A DNA stretch of 64,000 nt, taken from CAVQHY01 sp963712465. GTDB lineage: Bacteria > Actinomycetota > Thermoleophilia > Gaiellales > Gaiellaceae. A model generated the notes under the pieces. The model worked only from the letters and a program-made list of their open reading frames with translations, did not search any database and was not told the DNA's origin. The stretch's first letter is position 1. Each line of letters starts with the position of its first letter. This document shows positions 27,643 to 34,871 of this stretch, one piece after another. The stretch is from assembly GCA_963712465.1 (NCBI GenBank), contig CAVQHY010000003.1, positions 32,952 through 96,951 of the forward strand, in the 5' to 3' direction. Made by a program: the position numbers and the translations under genes.

Positions 27643-28566
27643 TCAGTCCGTCGTGCAGCGCGGATCGGTCTCACCGAACGAGTCGACGAGAGCGTTCATC
27701 TCGCGATCGTGCCGGACGTGCTCCTTGTTGCGCGGGTTGAAGTGAGGCAGCGCCGCGCCCTCCCAGTAGGCATCGGGGGTGACCCCCGGGCCGGCCACCG
27801 TCGCGCGGTAGCGCTCGCCGCGGCCATGGTTCACATTCACCTGATCGGGCTTGAAGCCGGCATCGGCGAACGCGGCGCACACCACGCCTGTCGGGCGATG
27901 CGTGAGCAGGCCGTTCGCGCGCCTCCAGCCCGACCCGTACGCGGAGTTGAGCGAGTCGAAGTAGACGTTTCTACCGTAGGGGTCGAGCGGCGCGCCGGCG
28001 CGGTCGGCCCGATATCCGAACACGGGCTTGCCTCGGTACGTGAAGCGGGCAATCAGGTTCTCGAGCCGGACCGCGTACACCCAGTCCTGCCAGATCTCCA
28101 GCCTCGGGATCTCACCGGCCCAGTGGGACAGACGGAGCTCCCACGCGTTCTGGATCGCGGTGGTCGGCTCCCTGCCGAAGGAGGGCAGGCTGCGCTGCCA
28201 CGATTGCAGGGCCCAGTAGCTTCCGTCGGGCGCCTTGCACGCCGTCACGAGCCACGCGAGCTGCGGTCCGTCGTAAGCGCCACAGGCGTTGGCGAAGTGC
28301 GTCCACACCGGCCGCTTGTACGTACGCCAGCCTCCGGAATAGTCGAGCCTGAGGGCCGCCTGGTCGTCGATCGCTCCCCAGGTGAGCAGGTGGCTTAGAC
28401 CCTTGGCGTTGCGGTAGGTGACGAGCGCCATGCCCTTGCGGTTCACCTCGAGGCGAACGTCGGCTGCGTCACGCGCGACGAGCTGGCTCGCCTGCGCGGT
28501 GGCTGCGTAGAGCAGGCAGAGTGCGATCGTCAGGCCGAGCGCGCCGAGCCACGCCGTCCGTGCCAA
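27643..28566 (-). CDS. Secreted protein of an unrecognised Trp/Tyr-rich family, paralogue 3 of 3
   Basis: 307 residues when started at the TTG at 28566, which has GAGGAA about six bases upstream and gives a clean signal peptide (LARTAWLGALGL ... TAQAS). The mature part is about the same length as paralogue 2 and shares RLDYSGGW, CGAYDGPQL, ACKAPDGSYWALQSWQR, LSHWAGEIP, YGRNVYFDSLNSAYG and GERYRATVAGPGV. The frame is open further upstream, but that part is Arg-rich and not protein-like. Function unknown. Confidence 0.75.
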   Translation of the reverse strand: MARTAWLGALGLTIALCLLYAATAQASQLVARDAADVRLEVNRKGMALVTYRNAKGLSHLLTWGAIDDQAALRLDYSGGWRTYKRPVWTHFANACGAYDGPQLAWLVTACKAPDGSYWALQSWQRSLPSFGREPTTAIQNAWELRLSHWAGEIPRLEIWQDWVYAVRLENLIARFTYRGKPVFGYRADRAGAPLDPYGRNVYFDSLNSAYGSGWRRANGLLTHRPTGVVCAAFADAGFKPDQVNVNHGRGERYRATVAGPGVTPDAYWEGAALPHFNPRNKEHVRHDREMNALVDSFGETDPRCTTD

Positions 28567-28682
28567 AGTCGGTTCCTCGCTCCGCCCCGGAAACACCCTG
28601 CCGGAGTCCTCCGTCCGTCGAACACGGCGACGAGCGTCCCTCGCCGGCCGCAGCGAGCTCCGAAGATAGCAGGATGGGCCGC
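28567..28682 (-). other. Leader region before the secreted-paralogue array
   Basis: 116 bp between the sulfite-oxidase-like stop and the TTG of paralogue 3. A minus-strand TATCTT (28668-28663) could be a -10, which would leave a transcribed leader of roughly 90 bases with a GC-rich segment able to fold. No known riboswitch motif was recognised. Confidence 0.3.
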
Positions 28683-29288
28683 CTAGAACCCGTAGCGCTG
28701 CTCGCGCCAGGGATCCGCGTCGTTGTGGTACCCGTACCGTTCCCAGAATCCGGGGCGGTCGTCGGCGGTGAGCTCGATCCCGCGCAGCCACTTCGCGCTC
28801 TTCCAGAAGTAGCGGCCGGGGACGACGAGACGAAGCGGCCAGCCGTGGTCAGGGGCGAGCGGCTCGTCGCCGGCCTCGTACGCGAGGAGCGCGTCGGCGT
28901 CCTCGAGCGCCTCGATAGGAACGTTCGCGGTGTAGCCGTGCTCGGCGTGTGCCACGGCGTAGCGCGCCGCCGGCGTCGGCCTCGCGAGCTTCGCCAGCTC
29001 GCCCCAGTGAACTCCGCGAAAGCTCGTGTCGAATCGGCTCCAGCGGGTCACGCAGTGGATGTCGAGGGTGACGTCGGTTGCCGGCAGCTCGAGCAGCTGC
29101 CTCCAGTTCAGTACGATCTCGTTCTCGACTTCGCCGGTGATGCGGAGATCCCAGGTCGCCAGGTCGACGCTCGGCACCGACCCGGCGTGGAGGACGGGCC
29201 ACTTTTCGGTCAGGTACTGGCCGGGTGGAAGCCGCTCCGGGTCATACCCGGCATCGACGACCTTGCACTCCGCCCGCGATCCGAACAC
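28683..29288 (-). CDS. Sulfite-oxidase-like molybdopterin-dependent oxidoreductase
   Basis: 201-residue single-domain protein of the sulfite oxidase/MsrP catalytic fold. The molybdenum-ligating Cys lies in DIHCVTRWSRFD, with the following FRGVHWGEL and HGYTANVPIEA, and the end KSAKWLRGIELTADDRPGFWERYGYH is typical. There is no signal peptide, so unlike MsrP it should be cytoplasmic. The substrate is unknown. The GTG start is eight bases after a minus-strand TAGTCT that overlaps the opposing -10 of ygfZ. Confidence 0.87.
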   Translation of the reverse strand: MFGSRAECKVVDAGYDPERLPPGQYLTEKWPVLHAGSVPSVDLATWDLRITGEVENEIVLNWRQLLELPATDVTLDIHCVTRWSRFDTSFRGVHWGELAKLARPTPAARYAVAHAEHGYTANVPIEALEDADALLAYEAGDEPLAPDHGWPLRLVVPGRYFWKSAKWLRGIELTADDRPGFWERYGYHNDADPWREQRYGF

Positions 29289-29295
29289 TGCTCCC

Positions 29296-29302
29296 TAGAC
29301 TA
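29296..29302. promoter_or_regulatory. Shared bidirectional -10 core: sulfite-oxidase-like (-) / ygfZ (+)
   Basis: TAGACTA reads as TAGACT on the plus strand (29296-29301, seven bases before the ATG at 29309) and as TAGTCT on the minus strand (29302-29297, eight bases before the GTG at 29288). The two -10 elements overlap by five bases, and only 20 bp separate the start codons. Confidence 0.6.
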
Positions 29303-29308
29303 GTCCGG

Positions 29309-30118
29309 ATGGAGAGCGTTACAGCGCAGGCGATCGCCCGGCGGCCGCGAGCGTTCGTTCGGGTCGCAGGCCCGGAGGCCGAGACCTACCTCCAGCGGAT
29401 GGTCTCCAACGACGTCGCCGCGCTCGCTCCCGGGGAGGCCTGTCAGGCGCTGCTCCTGAGCGCGAAGGCCCGCGTGATCGCAACGCTCGTGATCCTGCGC
29501 AGGCGCGACGAGGACTTTCTGCTTCTGACCGAGCCGGAGCTCGGCGCGATCGTTTCGGCAGAGCTCGTGCGCTTCCGATTTGCGGCGCAGGCCGAGATCG
29601 AGCTCGAGGAGCACGACTCGTACCTCCTGCTCGGAACGGATCCGCCCGAGGGCTGCGTCGCCGTGCCGAACGACGAGTTCGGAGTCGTCGGCTGGGAGGT
29701 GCTCGCGGCCTCGCCGGACGGCGTCAGGCGCGTGGACAACGACGAGCTCGAGGCTATGCGGATCCGGGCGGGGACGCCGCGCTTCGGCAGGGAGATCGAC
29801 GACCGCGTCCTTCCGGCCGAGGCGGGCCTCACCGAGCGCGCGGTGAGCTTCACCAAGGGCTGTTACCCGGGGCAGGAACCGATCGCGCGGCTCCACTATC
29901 GCGGCCACGCGAACAGGGGTCTCAGGCGGCTCGTGCTCCCGGCCGGCGACCTGCCGGGGAGCGACGCGTCGATCGTCCTCGACGGCAAGGAGGTCGGTCG
30001 CGTGACGAGCTCGGCTCGGGCGGAAGAAGGCGTTCTCGTCCTCGGATACGTACGGACGGAGGTCCCCGCCGAGGCCGAACTCGCGATCGGCTCAGCCCTC
30101 GCCCGCCCGCTACGCTAG
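29309..30118 (+). CDS. ygfZ: Folate-binding protein YgfZ (GcvT-like Fe-S maintenance factor)
   Basis: 269-residue member of the COG0354 branch of the GcvT fold. The signature KGCYPGQE is intact near residue 190, including the conserved Cys. These proteins use tetrahydrofolate and help maintain or repair Fe-S enzymes; that role would suit the complex I and radical-SAM genes nearby. The ATG is supported by TAGACT seven bases upstream. Monocistronic, followed by a tRNA gene. Confidence 0.9.
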   Translation: MESVTAQAIARRPRAFVRVAGPEAETYLQRMVSNDVAALAPGEACQALLLSAKARVIATLVILRRRDEDFLLLTEPELGAIVSAELVRFRFAAQAEIELEEHDSYLLLGTDPPEGCVAVPNDEFGVVGWEVLAASPDGVRRVDNDELEAMRIRAGTPRFGREIDDRVLPAEAGLTERAVSFTKGCYPGQEPIARLHYRGHANRGLRRLVLPAGDLPGSDASIVLDGKEVGRVTSSARAEEGVLVLGYVRTEVPAEAELAIGSALARPLR

Positions 30119-30220
30119 GCGACCGCGAGCGCCCGAAGCTGCTCGACTCCCGATCCGGCCCGCTTTCGCGGCGACCATGACGATCGAAAGTCGAGGTGCT
30201 CACAGCCGAGCCCTCACGGC

Positions 30221-30226
30221 TAGAAT
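30221..30226 (+). promoter_or_regulatory. Predicted -10 element of the tRNA-Arg gene
   Basis: TAGAAT, 12 bases before the 5' end of the tRNA. A matching -35 was not obvious. Confidence 0.4.
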
Positions 30227-30238
30227 GCCTCTCCCCAC

Positions 30239-30311
30239 GCGCCCGTAGCTCAGGGGATAGAGCGCTGCCCTGCGGAGGCAGAGGTCGCATGTTCGAATCA
30301 TGCCGGGCGCA
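30239..30311 (+). tRNA. tRNA-Arg, anticodon GCG
   Basis: All arms pair: acceptor GCGCCCG/CGGGCGC, D arm GCTC/GAGC, anticodon arm CTGCC/GGCAG with loop CTGCGGA (anticodon GCG at 30272-30274), T arm GCATG/CATGC with loop TTCGAAT, discriminator A. The CCA end is not encoded. GCG reads CGC and CGU; most bacteria use ACG deaminated to ICG for this box, so this is an unusual anticodon. Confidence 0.93.
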
Positions 30312-30441
30312 TGCCCCCGGCGAATCCGGCCAGTGCTCGCGCGCGAGCCGCGACGATTCGCCCGGGGATTTCGGTCTCCGACGGCTACCGCAAGCCGGTC
30401 AAGCAGCGCCCGACCGGCGGCGACCTGACGAACGGCTGTCG

Positions 30442-30461
30442 GGGCGAGGCTTGCCTCGCCC
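30442..30461. repeat. 20-bp palindrome, dispersed repeat copy 2
   Basis: GGGCGAGGC-TT-GCCTCGCCC, arms identical to the palindrome after groEL (25561-25580). It lies just before the -10 of the next gene, between the tRNA and the cobalamin-binding-like gene, where it could act as the tRNA terminator. Confidence 0.6.
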
Positions 30462-30475
30462 GGTAGGCTCACCGG

Positions 30476-31387
30476 GTGCGGATCTGCTCGCTCGTGCCTG
30501 CGGCGACCGAGGTGCTGTTCGCGCTCGGGCTCGGCGACCAGGTCGTCGGCGTCACGCACGAGTGCGACTACCCTCCGGAGGCGGCGACGCGCGCTGTCGT
30601 GACCGCGTCCATCCTCGACACCGAGGAGCTGACGAGCGCCGAGATCGATCGAGCCGTCTCGGAGGCTGCAGGCAACGGTCGCCCTCTCTACGCGATCGAC
30701 GCCGATCGCTGGGAGGAGCTGGACGCCGACATCGTCGTCTCGCAGGAGCTGTGTGACGTCTGCGCGGTGTCGACCGACGACGCCCGGGCAGTCGTGGCCG
30801 CGAGAAAGGTCGATGCCGACGTGATCTCGTACTCGCCTACGACGGTCGCGGGGATCGTCGACGCGGTCGCGATTCTCGGTACCGCGCTGCACGCCGAGCC
30901 GGCGGGCGCCGAGGTCGCCGCCGGAATGCGCGCCAGGCTGGAGCGGGTCGCTGCTGCGCTCGCGGAGGTGGACGAGGTCCCCCGCGTCTTCGTCGCAGAG
31001 TGGCTCGAGCCTCCGTACGCGGCGGGACACTGGGTGCCCGACATGGTCGAAGCGGCTCGTGGGGTCGACGTCGCCGGTATGTCCGGTGAGCCCTCGTATC
31101 GTCTGCGTTGGCCCGACGTGGTCGAGCTCCGGCCGGACCTGGTGGTGCTCGCACCGTGTGGGTTCGACCTCGACCGCACGCTCGGCGAGGTCGAGCCGCT
31201 CGAGCTCTCCGCCCATCTGCTCGGCACTCCTGCCCGGGAGGAGAGTCGCGTCTTCGCCGTCGACGCGAACGGCTACTTCTCACGCCCGACGCCGCGGGTC
31301 GTCGAGGGGATCGAGCTCCTTGCGTATCTCCTTCACCCCGCCGCCTACACGGATCCAGACGTGCCCTGGTCACGGATCAGGCTCTAG
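30476..31387 (+). CDS. Cobalamin-binding-like (BtuF-type) periplasmic-binding-fold protein
   Basis: 303 residues of the helical-backbone class III substrate-binding fold (BtuF/FepB-like): the N-terminus RICSLVPAATEVLFALGLGDQVVGVTHECD is the typical metal-chelate/cobalamin pattern. There is no signal peptide or lipobox, so the protein may be cytoplasmic, as in many stand-alone homologues of this group. No permease or ATPase lies nearby. The GTG is six bases after a -10-like TAGGCT. Its last 18 bases overlap the convergent Rieske gene. Confidence 0.82.
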   Translation: MRICSLVPAATEVLFALGLGDQVVGVTHECDYPPEAATRAVVTASILDTEELTSAEIDRAVSEAAGNGRPLYAIDADRWEELDADIVVSQELCDVCAVSTDDARAVVAARKVDADVISYSPTTVAGIVDAVAILGTALHAEPAGAEVAAGMRARLERVAAALAEVDEVPRVFVAEWLEPPYAAGHWVPDMVEAARGVDVAGMSGEPSYRLRWPDVVELRPDLVVLAPCGFDLDRTLGEVEPLELSAHLLGTPAREESRVFAVDANGYFSRPTPRVVEGIELLAYLLHPAAYTDPDVPWSRIRL

Positions 31388-31687
31388 AGGCAACTCCACC
31401 CACGCGGCGCCGTCGCGAAGCTCGCACGGGTACGTCCGGACGGGCTCGTCGCCGGCGAGGCACGCGCCCGTCCCGAGATCGAAGCGCCAGGCGTGGAAGG
31501 CGCAGACGAGCGTCGTTCCGAGCACATCCCCTTCGATCAAGGGGTTGCCGGCGTGCGGGCACGCGTTTGCGACCGCGTAGGCGGCGTCGTCGACGACGAA
31601 GACCGCGACGTCCCCGGTCTCGGCCCGCAGCAGCCCACGGCCCGCCGGGCCCAGCTCGATGCGCTGCCAGCCGGGGCTGCCGGTCAC
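31370..31687 (-). CDS. Rieske [2Fe-2S] ferredoxin (nitrite-reductase small-subunit/NirD-like)
   Basis: 105-residue single-domain Rieske protein. The cluster ligands are CPHAGNPL and CAFHAWRFD (C-x-H then C-x2-H). No membrane anchor, so a soluble electron carrier. The GTG at 31687 is preferred because a minus-strand GATACT ends seven bases upstream. No oxygenase or nitrite reductase partner is in the window, so the partner is unknown. Confidence 0.87.
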   Translation of the reverse strand: MTGSPGWQRIELGPAGRGLLRAETGDVAVFVVDDAAYAVANACPHAGNPLIEGDVLGTTLVCAFHAWRFDLGTGACLAGDEPVRTYPCELRDGAAWVELPLEPDP

Positions 31688-31693
31688 GGAGCC

Positions 31694-31700
31694 TAGTATC
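31694..31700. promoter_or_regulatory. Shared bidirectional -10 core: Rieske (-) / ornithine cyclodeaminase family (+)
   Basis: TAGTATC gives TAGTAT on the plus strand (31694-31699, seven bases before the GTG at 31707) and GATACT on the minus strand (31700-31695, seven bases before the GTG at 31687). The elements overlap by five bases in a 19-bp gap, the shortest in the window. Confidence 0.55.
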
Positions 31701-31706
31701 CCGCGC

Positions 31707-32687
31707 GTGCCGCTCTTCCTGCGTGAGAAGGACGTCGCCGACCTGGTTACCCACTCCGACGCCGTCGAGGCGGTCGCTGCGTGCTTCGGGCGAATCGCCC
31801 GCGGAGCGGTCGAGGGACCCCCGCGCTCTCGGCTCGGGCTCGACGACGGACGGCTGAACGTCATGGCGGCGGCCGATGCCGAGCTCGGCGTCGCAGGGCT
31901 CAAGACGTACGCCACGTTCGACGGCCGGCTCGTCGCAGCCGTGCTCCTCTTTGCCTTCGACCGGCCCGAGCTGCTGGCGATCGTCGAGGCCGATCTGCTC
32001 GGACGTCTGCGCACGGGTGGGGCGAGCGCGGTCGCAGCTCGACAGCTCGCCCGGCCGGGAGCGCACACGCTCGGGGTGATCGGCGCCGGTCGCCAGGCGG
32101 AGACTCAGATCGCGTGCATCCGAGCCGTGCTTCCCGGGCTCGAGCAGCCCGTCGTCTACGCGCGCGATCCGGCAAGGCTCGCCGCGTTCTGCAAGCGAGT
32201 CGGGGCGGAGCCCGTCGACTACAACCGCGAGGCCGCCGAGGCCGACGTCGTCGTCACCGCGACCACATCGCCTGACCCCGTCCTTCGTGGCGAGTGGCTC
32301 CGGCCGGGTGCACTCGTCTGCGCGGTGGGCGCGAACCGGATCGAAGCGCGCGAGCTCGACAACGAGGTCCTCGCGCGCGCGACGTTCGTCTGCTGCGACT
32401 CGCGCGAGCAGGCGCGCCTCGAAGCGGGCGACCTGGTCGAGCCTGTCGACCGCGGCGTCCTCGACTGGCTCGAGGTGCACGCGTTGAGCGAGGTCGTGTC
32501 GGGGGAGCTCGTCGGACGCCAGCACGACGACGACATCGTGCTGTTCAAGAGCCTCGGGATCGCCGCCGAGGATCTCGCCCTGGCGTCGCTCGTGCTCGAG
32601 CGCGCCCGCGAGCGCGGGCTGGGAGTCGAGCTCGGGTCAGAGGCCGCTACGAGTCGTGCGCGAGGTCGTCGCCGACCGCGCGGATGA
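31707..32687 (+). CDS. Ornithine cyclodeaminase/mu-crystallin family dehydrogenase
   Basis: 326 residues. The NAD(P)-binding Rossmann site is LGVIGAGRQAETQI at about residue 118, preceded by GGASAVAARQLARP, typical of the family. Members include ornithine cyclodeaminase, alanine dehydrogenase and imine reductases; the exact substrate cannot be told. The GTG at 31707 fits the leaderless pattern. The C-terminal ~14 codons overlap the convergent small gene that ends at 32647. Confidence 0.85.
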   Translation: MPLFLREKDVADLVTHSDAVEAVAACFGRIARGAVEGPPRSRLGLDDGRLNVMAAADAELGVAGLKTYATFDGRLVAAVLLFAFDRPELLAIVEADLLGRLRTGGASAVAARQLARPGAHTLGVIGAGRQAETQIACIRAVLPGLEQPVVYARDPARLAAFCKRVGAEPVDYNREAAEADVVVTATTSPDPVLRGEWLRPGALVCAVGANRIEARELDNEVLARATFVCCDSREQARLEAGDLVEPVDRGVLDWLEVHALSEVVSGELVGRQHDDDIVLFKSLGIAAEDLALASLVLERARERGLGVELGSEAATSRARGRRRPRG

Positions 32688-32889
32688 CGTCAGGGCGTTC
32701 CAGGAGTCGCATGCGGGCGTCGTCGGTCGTGCGGTTCTTCAGGTAGGGGTCGTCGATGATGTCGTCGATCGAGCGGCCCCCCTTGTGCTCGCGGATGATG
32801 TAGGCGGCAAGCGCGTCCTCCTTGGTGACGCTGCTCCCCGTTTCCTCGAGACCGGGCTTGCGGCCGAAGATGTCGCGTAGCCAGCCCAC
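32647..32889 (-). CDS. Conserved-looking small protein of unknown function
   Basis: 80 residues, mostly helical: VGWLRDIFGRKPGL at the start, then KEDALAAYIIREHKGGRSIDDIIDDPYLKN and RLLERPDVIRAVGDDL. No cysteines, membrane segment or signal peptide. I do not recognise the family. The GTG start is supported by a minus-strand TACAAT seven bases upstream, and it overlaps its convergent neighbour by 41 bp. Confidence 0.65.
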   Translation of the reverse strand: MGWLRDIFGRKPGLEETGSSVTKEDALAAYIIREHKGGRSIDDIIDDPYLKNRTTDDARMRLLERPDVIRAVGDDLAHDS

Positions 32890-32896
32890 GACGGCG

Positions 32897-32906
32897 ATTG
32901 TATCCT
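32897..32906. promoter_or_regulatory. Shared bidirectional -10 core between two small hypothetical genes
   Basis: ATTGTATCCT reads as TATCCT on the plus strand (six bases before the GTG at 32913) and TACAAT on the minus strand (seven bases before the GTG at 32889). The central TA is shared, exactly as at 22305-22314 and 37018-37027. Confidence 0.58.
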
Positions 32907-32912
32907 CCGGCT

Positions 32913-33257
32913 GTGGGGCAGGAGTCGGTCGAGTCACGGTTCGCCGAGCGAGTCCTCCACGGCGTCGGCGACAACGGTGATCGCGAGGAGATCGTGATCT
33001 GGATCGAGCGCCGCCCGGGAGCGATCTGGGCCGTGGGCCGCGCCATCGACCCGGCAAATCGGTCGATTCCCGAGCCTCGTCCCGACGACTACATCTTCGA
33101 GGGCTACGAGATGAACGACGCCCTCGACGCAGCCAACGGGGCGCTCGAGGACGACCTCGCCGTGTCGGAGGAGGAAGGGGTTCAGGAGCTTGTTCGCCCA
33201 TTTGTCGCGGGTGATCTGCTCAAGCCGCTCGAACGCTGGTTTTTCGGACGAACCTGA
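32913..33257 (+). CDS. Hypothetical acidic protein
   Basis: 114 residues from the GTG at 32913; a TTG 15 bases upstream is in frame, but the -10 spacing favours the GTG. Visible segments are EEIVIWIERRPGAIWAVGRAIDP, YIFEGYEMNDALDAANGALEDD and a basic-aromatic end KPLERWFFGRT. No signal peptide or known motif. It is divergent from another small unknown gene with which it shares a promoter core, and convergent with the DtxR-family gene. Confidence 0.55.
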   Translation: MGQESVESRFAERVLHGVGDNGDREEIVIWIERRPGAIWAVGRAIDPANRSIPEPRPDDYIFEGYEMNDALDAANGALEDDLAVSEEEGVQELVRPFVAGDLLKPLERWFFGRT

Positions 33258-33275
33258 GGGCTCCCCCGCCGGGCG

Positions 33276-33935
33276 CTACGAGACGCCGATTCTCCCCGCC
33301 AGCTCGCTCGAGATGGCGAGCTCCTCGCCGTTGACCAGCACCGTGACCGGGCCGTCGAAGGGTGCCGCGCTTCGCATCGCCACGGTCTGCCCGGGAACGA
33401 GGTCGAGCTCCGACAGATAGCGGATCAGATCGGCGTCGCCGTCGGGGATGCGCTTGACGATCGCTTCCTCGCCGGGCTCGAGGGTGCCGAGCGGGCGGAG
33501 CTCGGAGCGGGCGACGTTGAGGCCCGCGTCGGGAATCGGGTCGCCGTGCGGGTCGTGGGTCGGATAGCCGAGCGACTCGTCGATCCGGGCCTCGAGCTCC
33601 TCGGAAAGGGCGTGCTCGAGCCGGTCGGCCTCGGCGTGGACAGCGTCGATCGGCAGCCCGAGCGTCTCGGCGAGGTACTGCTCGAGCAGGCGGTGGTGCC
33701 TCACCACCTCGAGCGCGATCCGGCGGCCCGGGTCGGTCAGCGTGACGCCGCGGTAGGGCGCGTGGTCGGCGAGCCCGAGAGCGGAGAGCTTCTTCACCAT
33801 CGACGTCGCCGACGAAGGAGCCACGCCCATGCGCTTCGCGATCGCGGTCGTCGTCGGGCGCTCGCCCGACGCCTGGAGCTTGTAGATCTCCTTCAGATAG
33901 TCCTGGATCGCATCGGAGAGATCGGTCTTCGGCAC
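33276..33935 (-). CDS. DtxR/MntR-family metal-dependent transcriptional repressor
   Basis: 219 residues with three parts: an N-terminal winged helix (SDAIQDYLKEIYKL, then RMGVAPSSATSMVKKLSALGLADHAPYRGVTLT), a central metal-binding/dimerisation region (RHHRLLEQYLAETLG, HAEADRLEHALSEELEARID) and a C-terminal SH3/FeoA-like domain. It should bind DNA when loaded with Fe(II) or Mn(II). GTG start seven bases after a minus-strand TACGAT. Target genes are not evident here; no iron or manganese transporter adjoins it. Confidence 0.92.
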   Translation of the reverse strand: MPKTDLSDAIQDYLKEIYKLQASGERPTTTAIAKRMGVAPSSATSMVKKLSALGLADHAPYRGVTLTDPGRRIALEVVRHHRLLEQYLAETLGLPIDAVHAEADRLEHALSEELEARIDESLGYPTHDPHGDPIPDAGLNVARSELRPLGTLEPGEEAIVKRIPDGDADLIRYLSELDLVPGQTVAMRSAAPFDGPVTVLVNGEELAISSELAGRIGVS

Positions 33936-33942
33936 GTCTCGA

Positions 33943-33948
33943 ATCGTA
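33943..33948 (-). promoter_or_regulatory. Predicted -10 element of the DtxR-family gene
   Basis: TACGAT on the minus strand ends seven bases before the GTG at 33935, consistent with a leaderless message. The 67-bp gap to the divergent mqnD-like gene also contains TAGCCT (33988-33993), nine bases before its TTG. Confidence 0.45.
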
Positions 33949-34002
33949 GAGCGACGGGTCTCGGAACACGATCCACGAGGTGCTTGCTAGCCTCCCGCCT
34001 TC

Positions 34003-34830
34003 TTGCGGATCCGTCTCGGACACAGCCCTGATCCCGACGACGCGTTCATGTTCTGGGGGCTCGCCTCGGGGACTGTCGACCCGGGAGGCTTCGAGTTCGA
34101 GCACGTCCTCGAGGACATCCAGACCCTGAACGAATGGGCCGTCGACGGACGGCTCGAGGTGACGGCGATCTCGCTGCACACCTACCCCTTCGTGCAGGAG
34201 CGCTACGTGATCCTCCCGCACGGGGCGAGCATGGGCTCCGGCTACGGGCCGATCGTCGTCTCGAAGCGCCCGCTCACGCGCGAAGAGCTCAGGGAGACCG
34301 AGATCGCGGTTCCCGGCCGGATGACGACGGCGTTCCTCGTCATGCGGCTCTACCTGGGTCGCGAGTTCGCGTTCCGCGAGGTGGCGTTCGACCAGATCAT
34401 CGACGAGGTCACCTCGGGTCGGGCCGACGCCGGGCTGCTGATCCACGAGGGGCAGCTCACCTACGGCTCGTACGGCCTCCACGCGAGCGTCGATCTGGGC
34501 GAGTGGTGGCTGCTCGAGACGGGGCTTCCGCTTCCTCTCGGTATCAACGTCGCGCGACGCGACATCGGCGAAGGCGCTCTCGCCGACCTCTCGGGCGTGC
34601 TGGCGGCCTCGATCGCCGCCGGGCTCGAGAACCGCGACGACGCGCTCGCCTACGCGATGCAGTTCGGCCGCGGCCTCGACACCGACCTCGCCGACCGCTT
34701 CGTCGGCATGTACGTGAACGAACTGACGCAGGACTACGGCGACGAGGGCCGCCAGGCGGTGCAGGAGCTGCTCCGCCGCGGCGAGGCGATCGGGGCCCTT
34801 CCGAGCCCGGTCAGGGTCGAGTTCGTCTAG
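34003..34830 (+). CDS. mqnD: 1,4-dihydroxy-6-naphthoate synthase (futalosine pathway)
   Basis: 275-residue protein of the MqnA/MqnD periplasmic-binding-like fold. The N-terminus RLGHSPDPDDAFMFWGLASG is characteristic of MqnD, and the later GRMTTAFLVMRLYLG and SGRADAGLLIHEGQLTY fit. MqnD converts cyclic dehypoxanthinyl futalosine to 1,4-dihydroxy-6-naphthoate for menaquinone, the quinone probably used by complex I. No other mqn gene is in the window. TTG start. Confidence 0.85.
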   Translation: MRIRLGHSPDPDDAFMFWGLASGTVDPGGFEFEHVLEDIQTLNEWAVDGRLEVTAISLHTYPFVQERYVILPHGASMGSGYGPIVVSKRPLTREELRETEIAVPGRMTTAFLVMRLYLGREFAFREVAFDQIIDEVTSGRADAGLLIHEGQLTYGSYGLHASVDLGEWWLLETGLPLPLGINVARRDIGEGALADLSGVLAASIAAGLENRDDALAYAMQFGRGLDTDLADRFVGMYVNELTQDYGDEGRQAVQELLRRGEAIGALPSPVRVEFV

Positions 34831-34871
34831 ACGCGGAGGGACGGAACCTCCCGCGCGTCATACTGGGCCCC

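Noticed and set aside
28567..28682. Possible riboswitch before the secreted paralogues
   Set aside because: No known aptamer motif was seen; only a GC-rich leader with a possible upstream -10.
30311..30320. ATGCCCCCGG after tRNA-Arg(GCG) matching the sequence beside the partial tRNA-Arg at 63961
   Set aside because: The match is only ten bases of GC-rich sequence and does not continue, so it does not support an att site pair.
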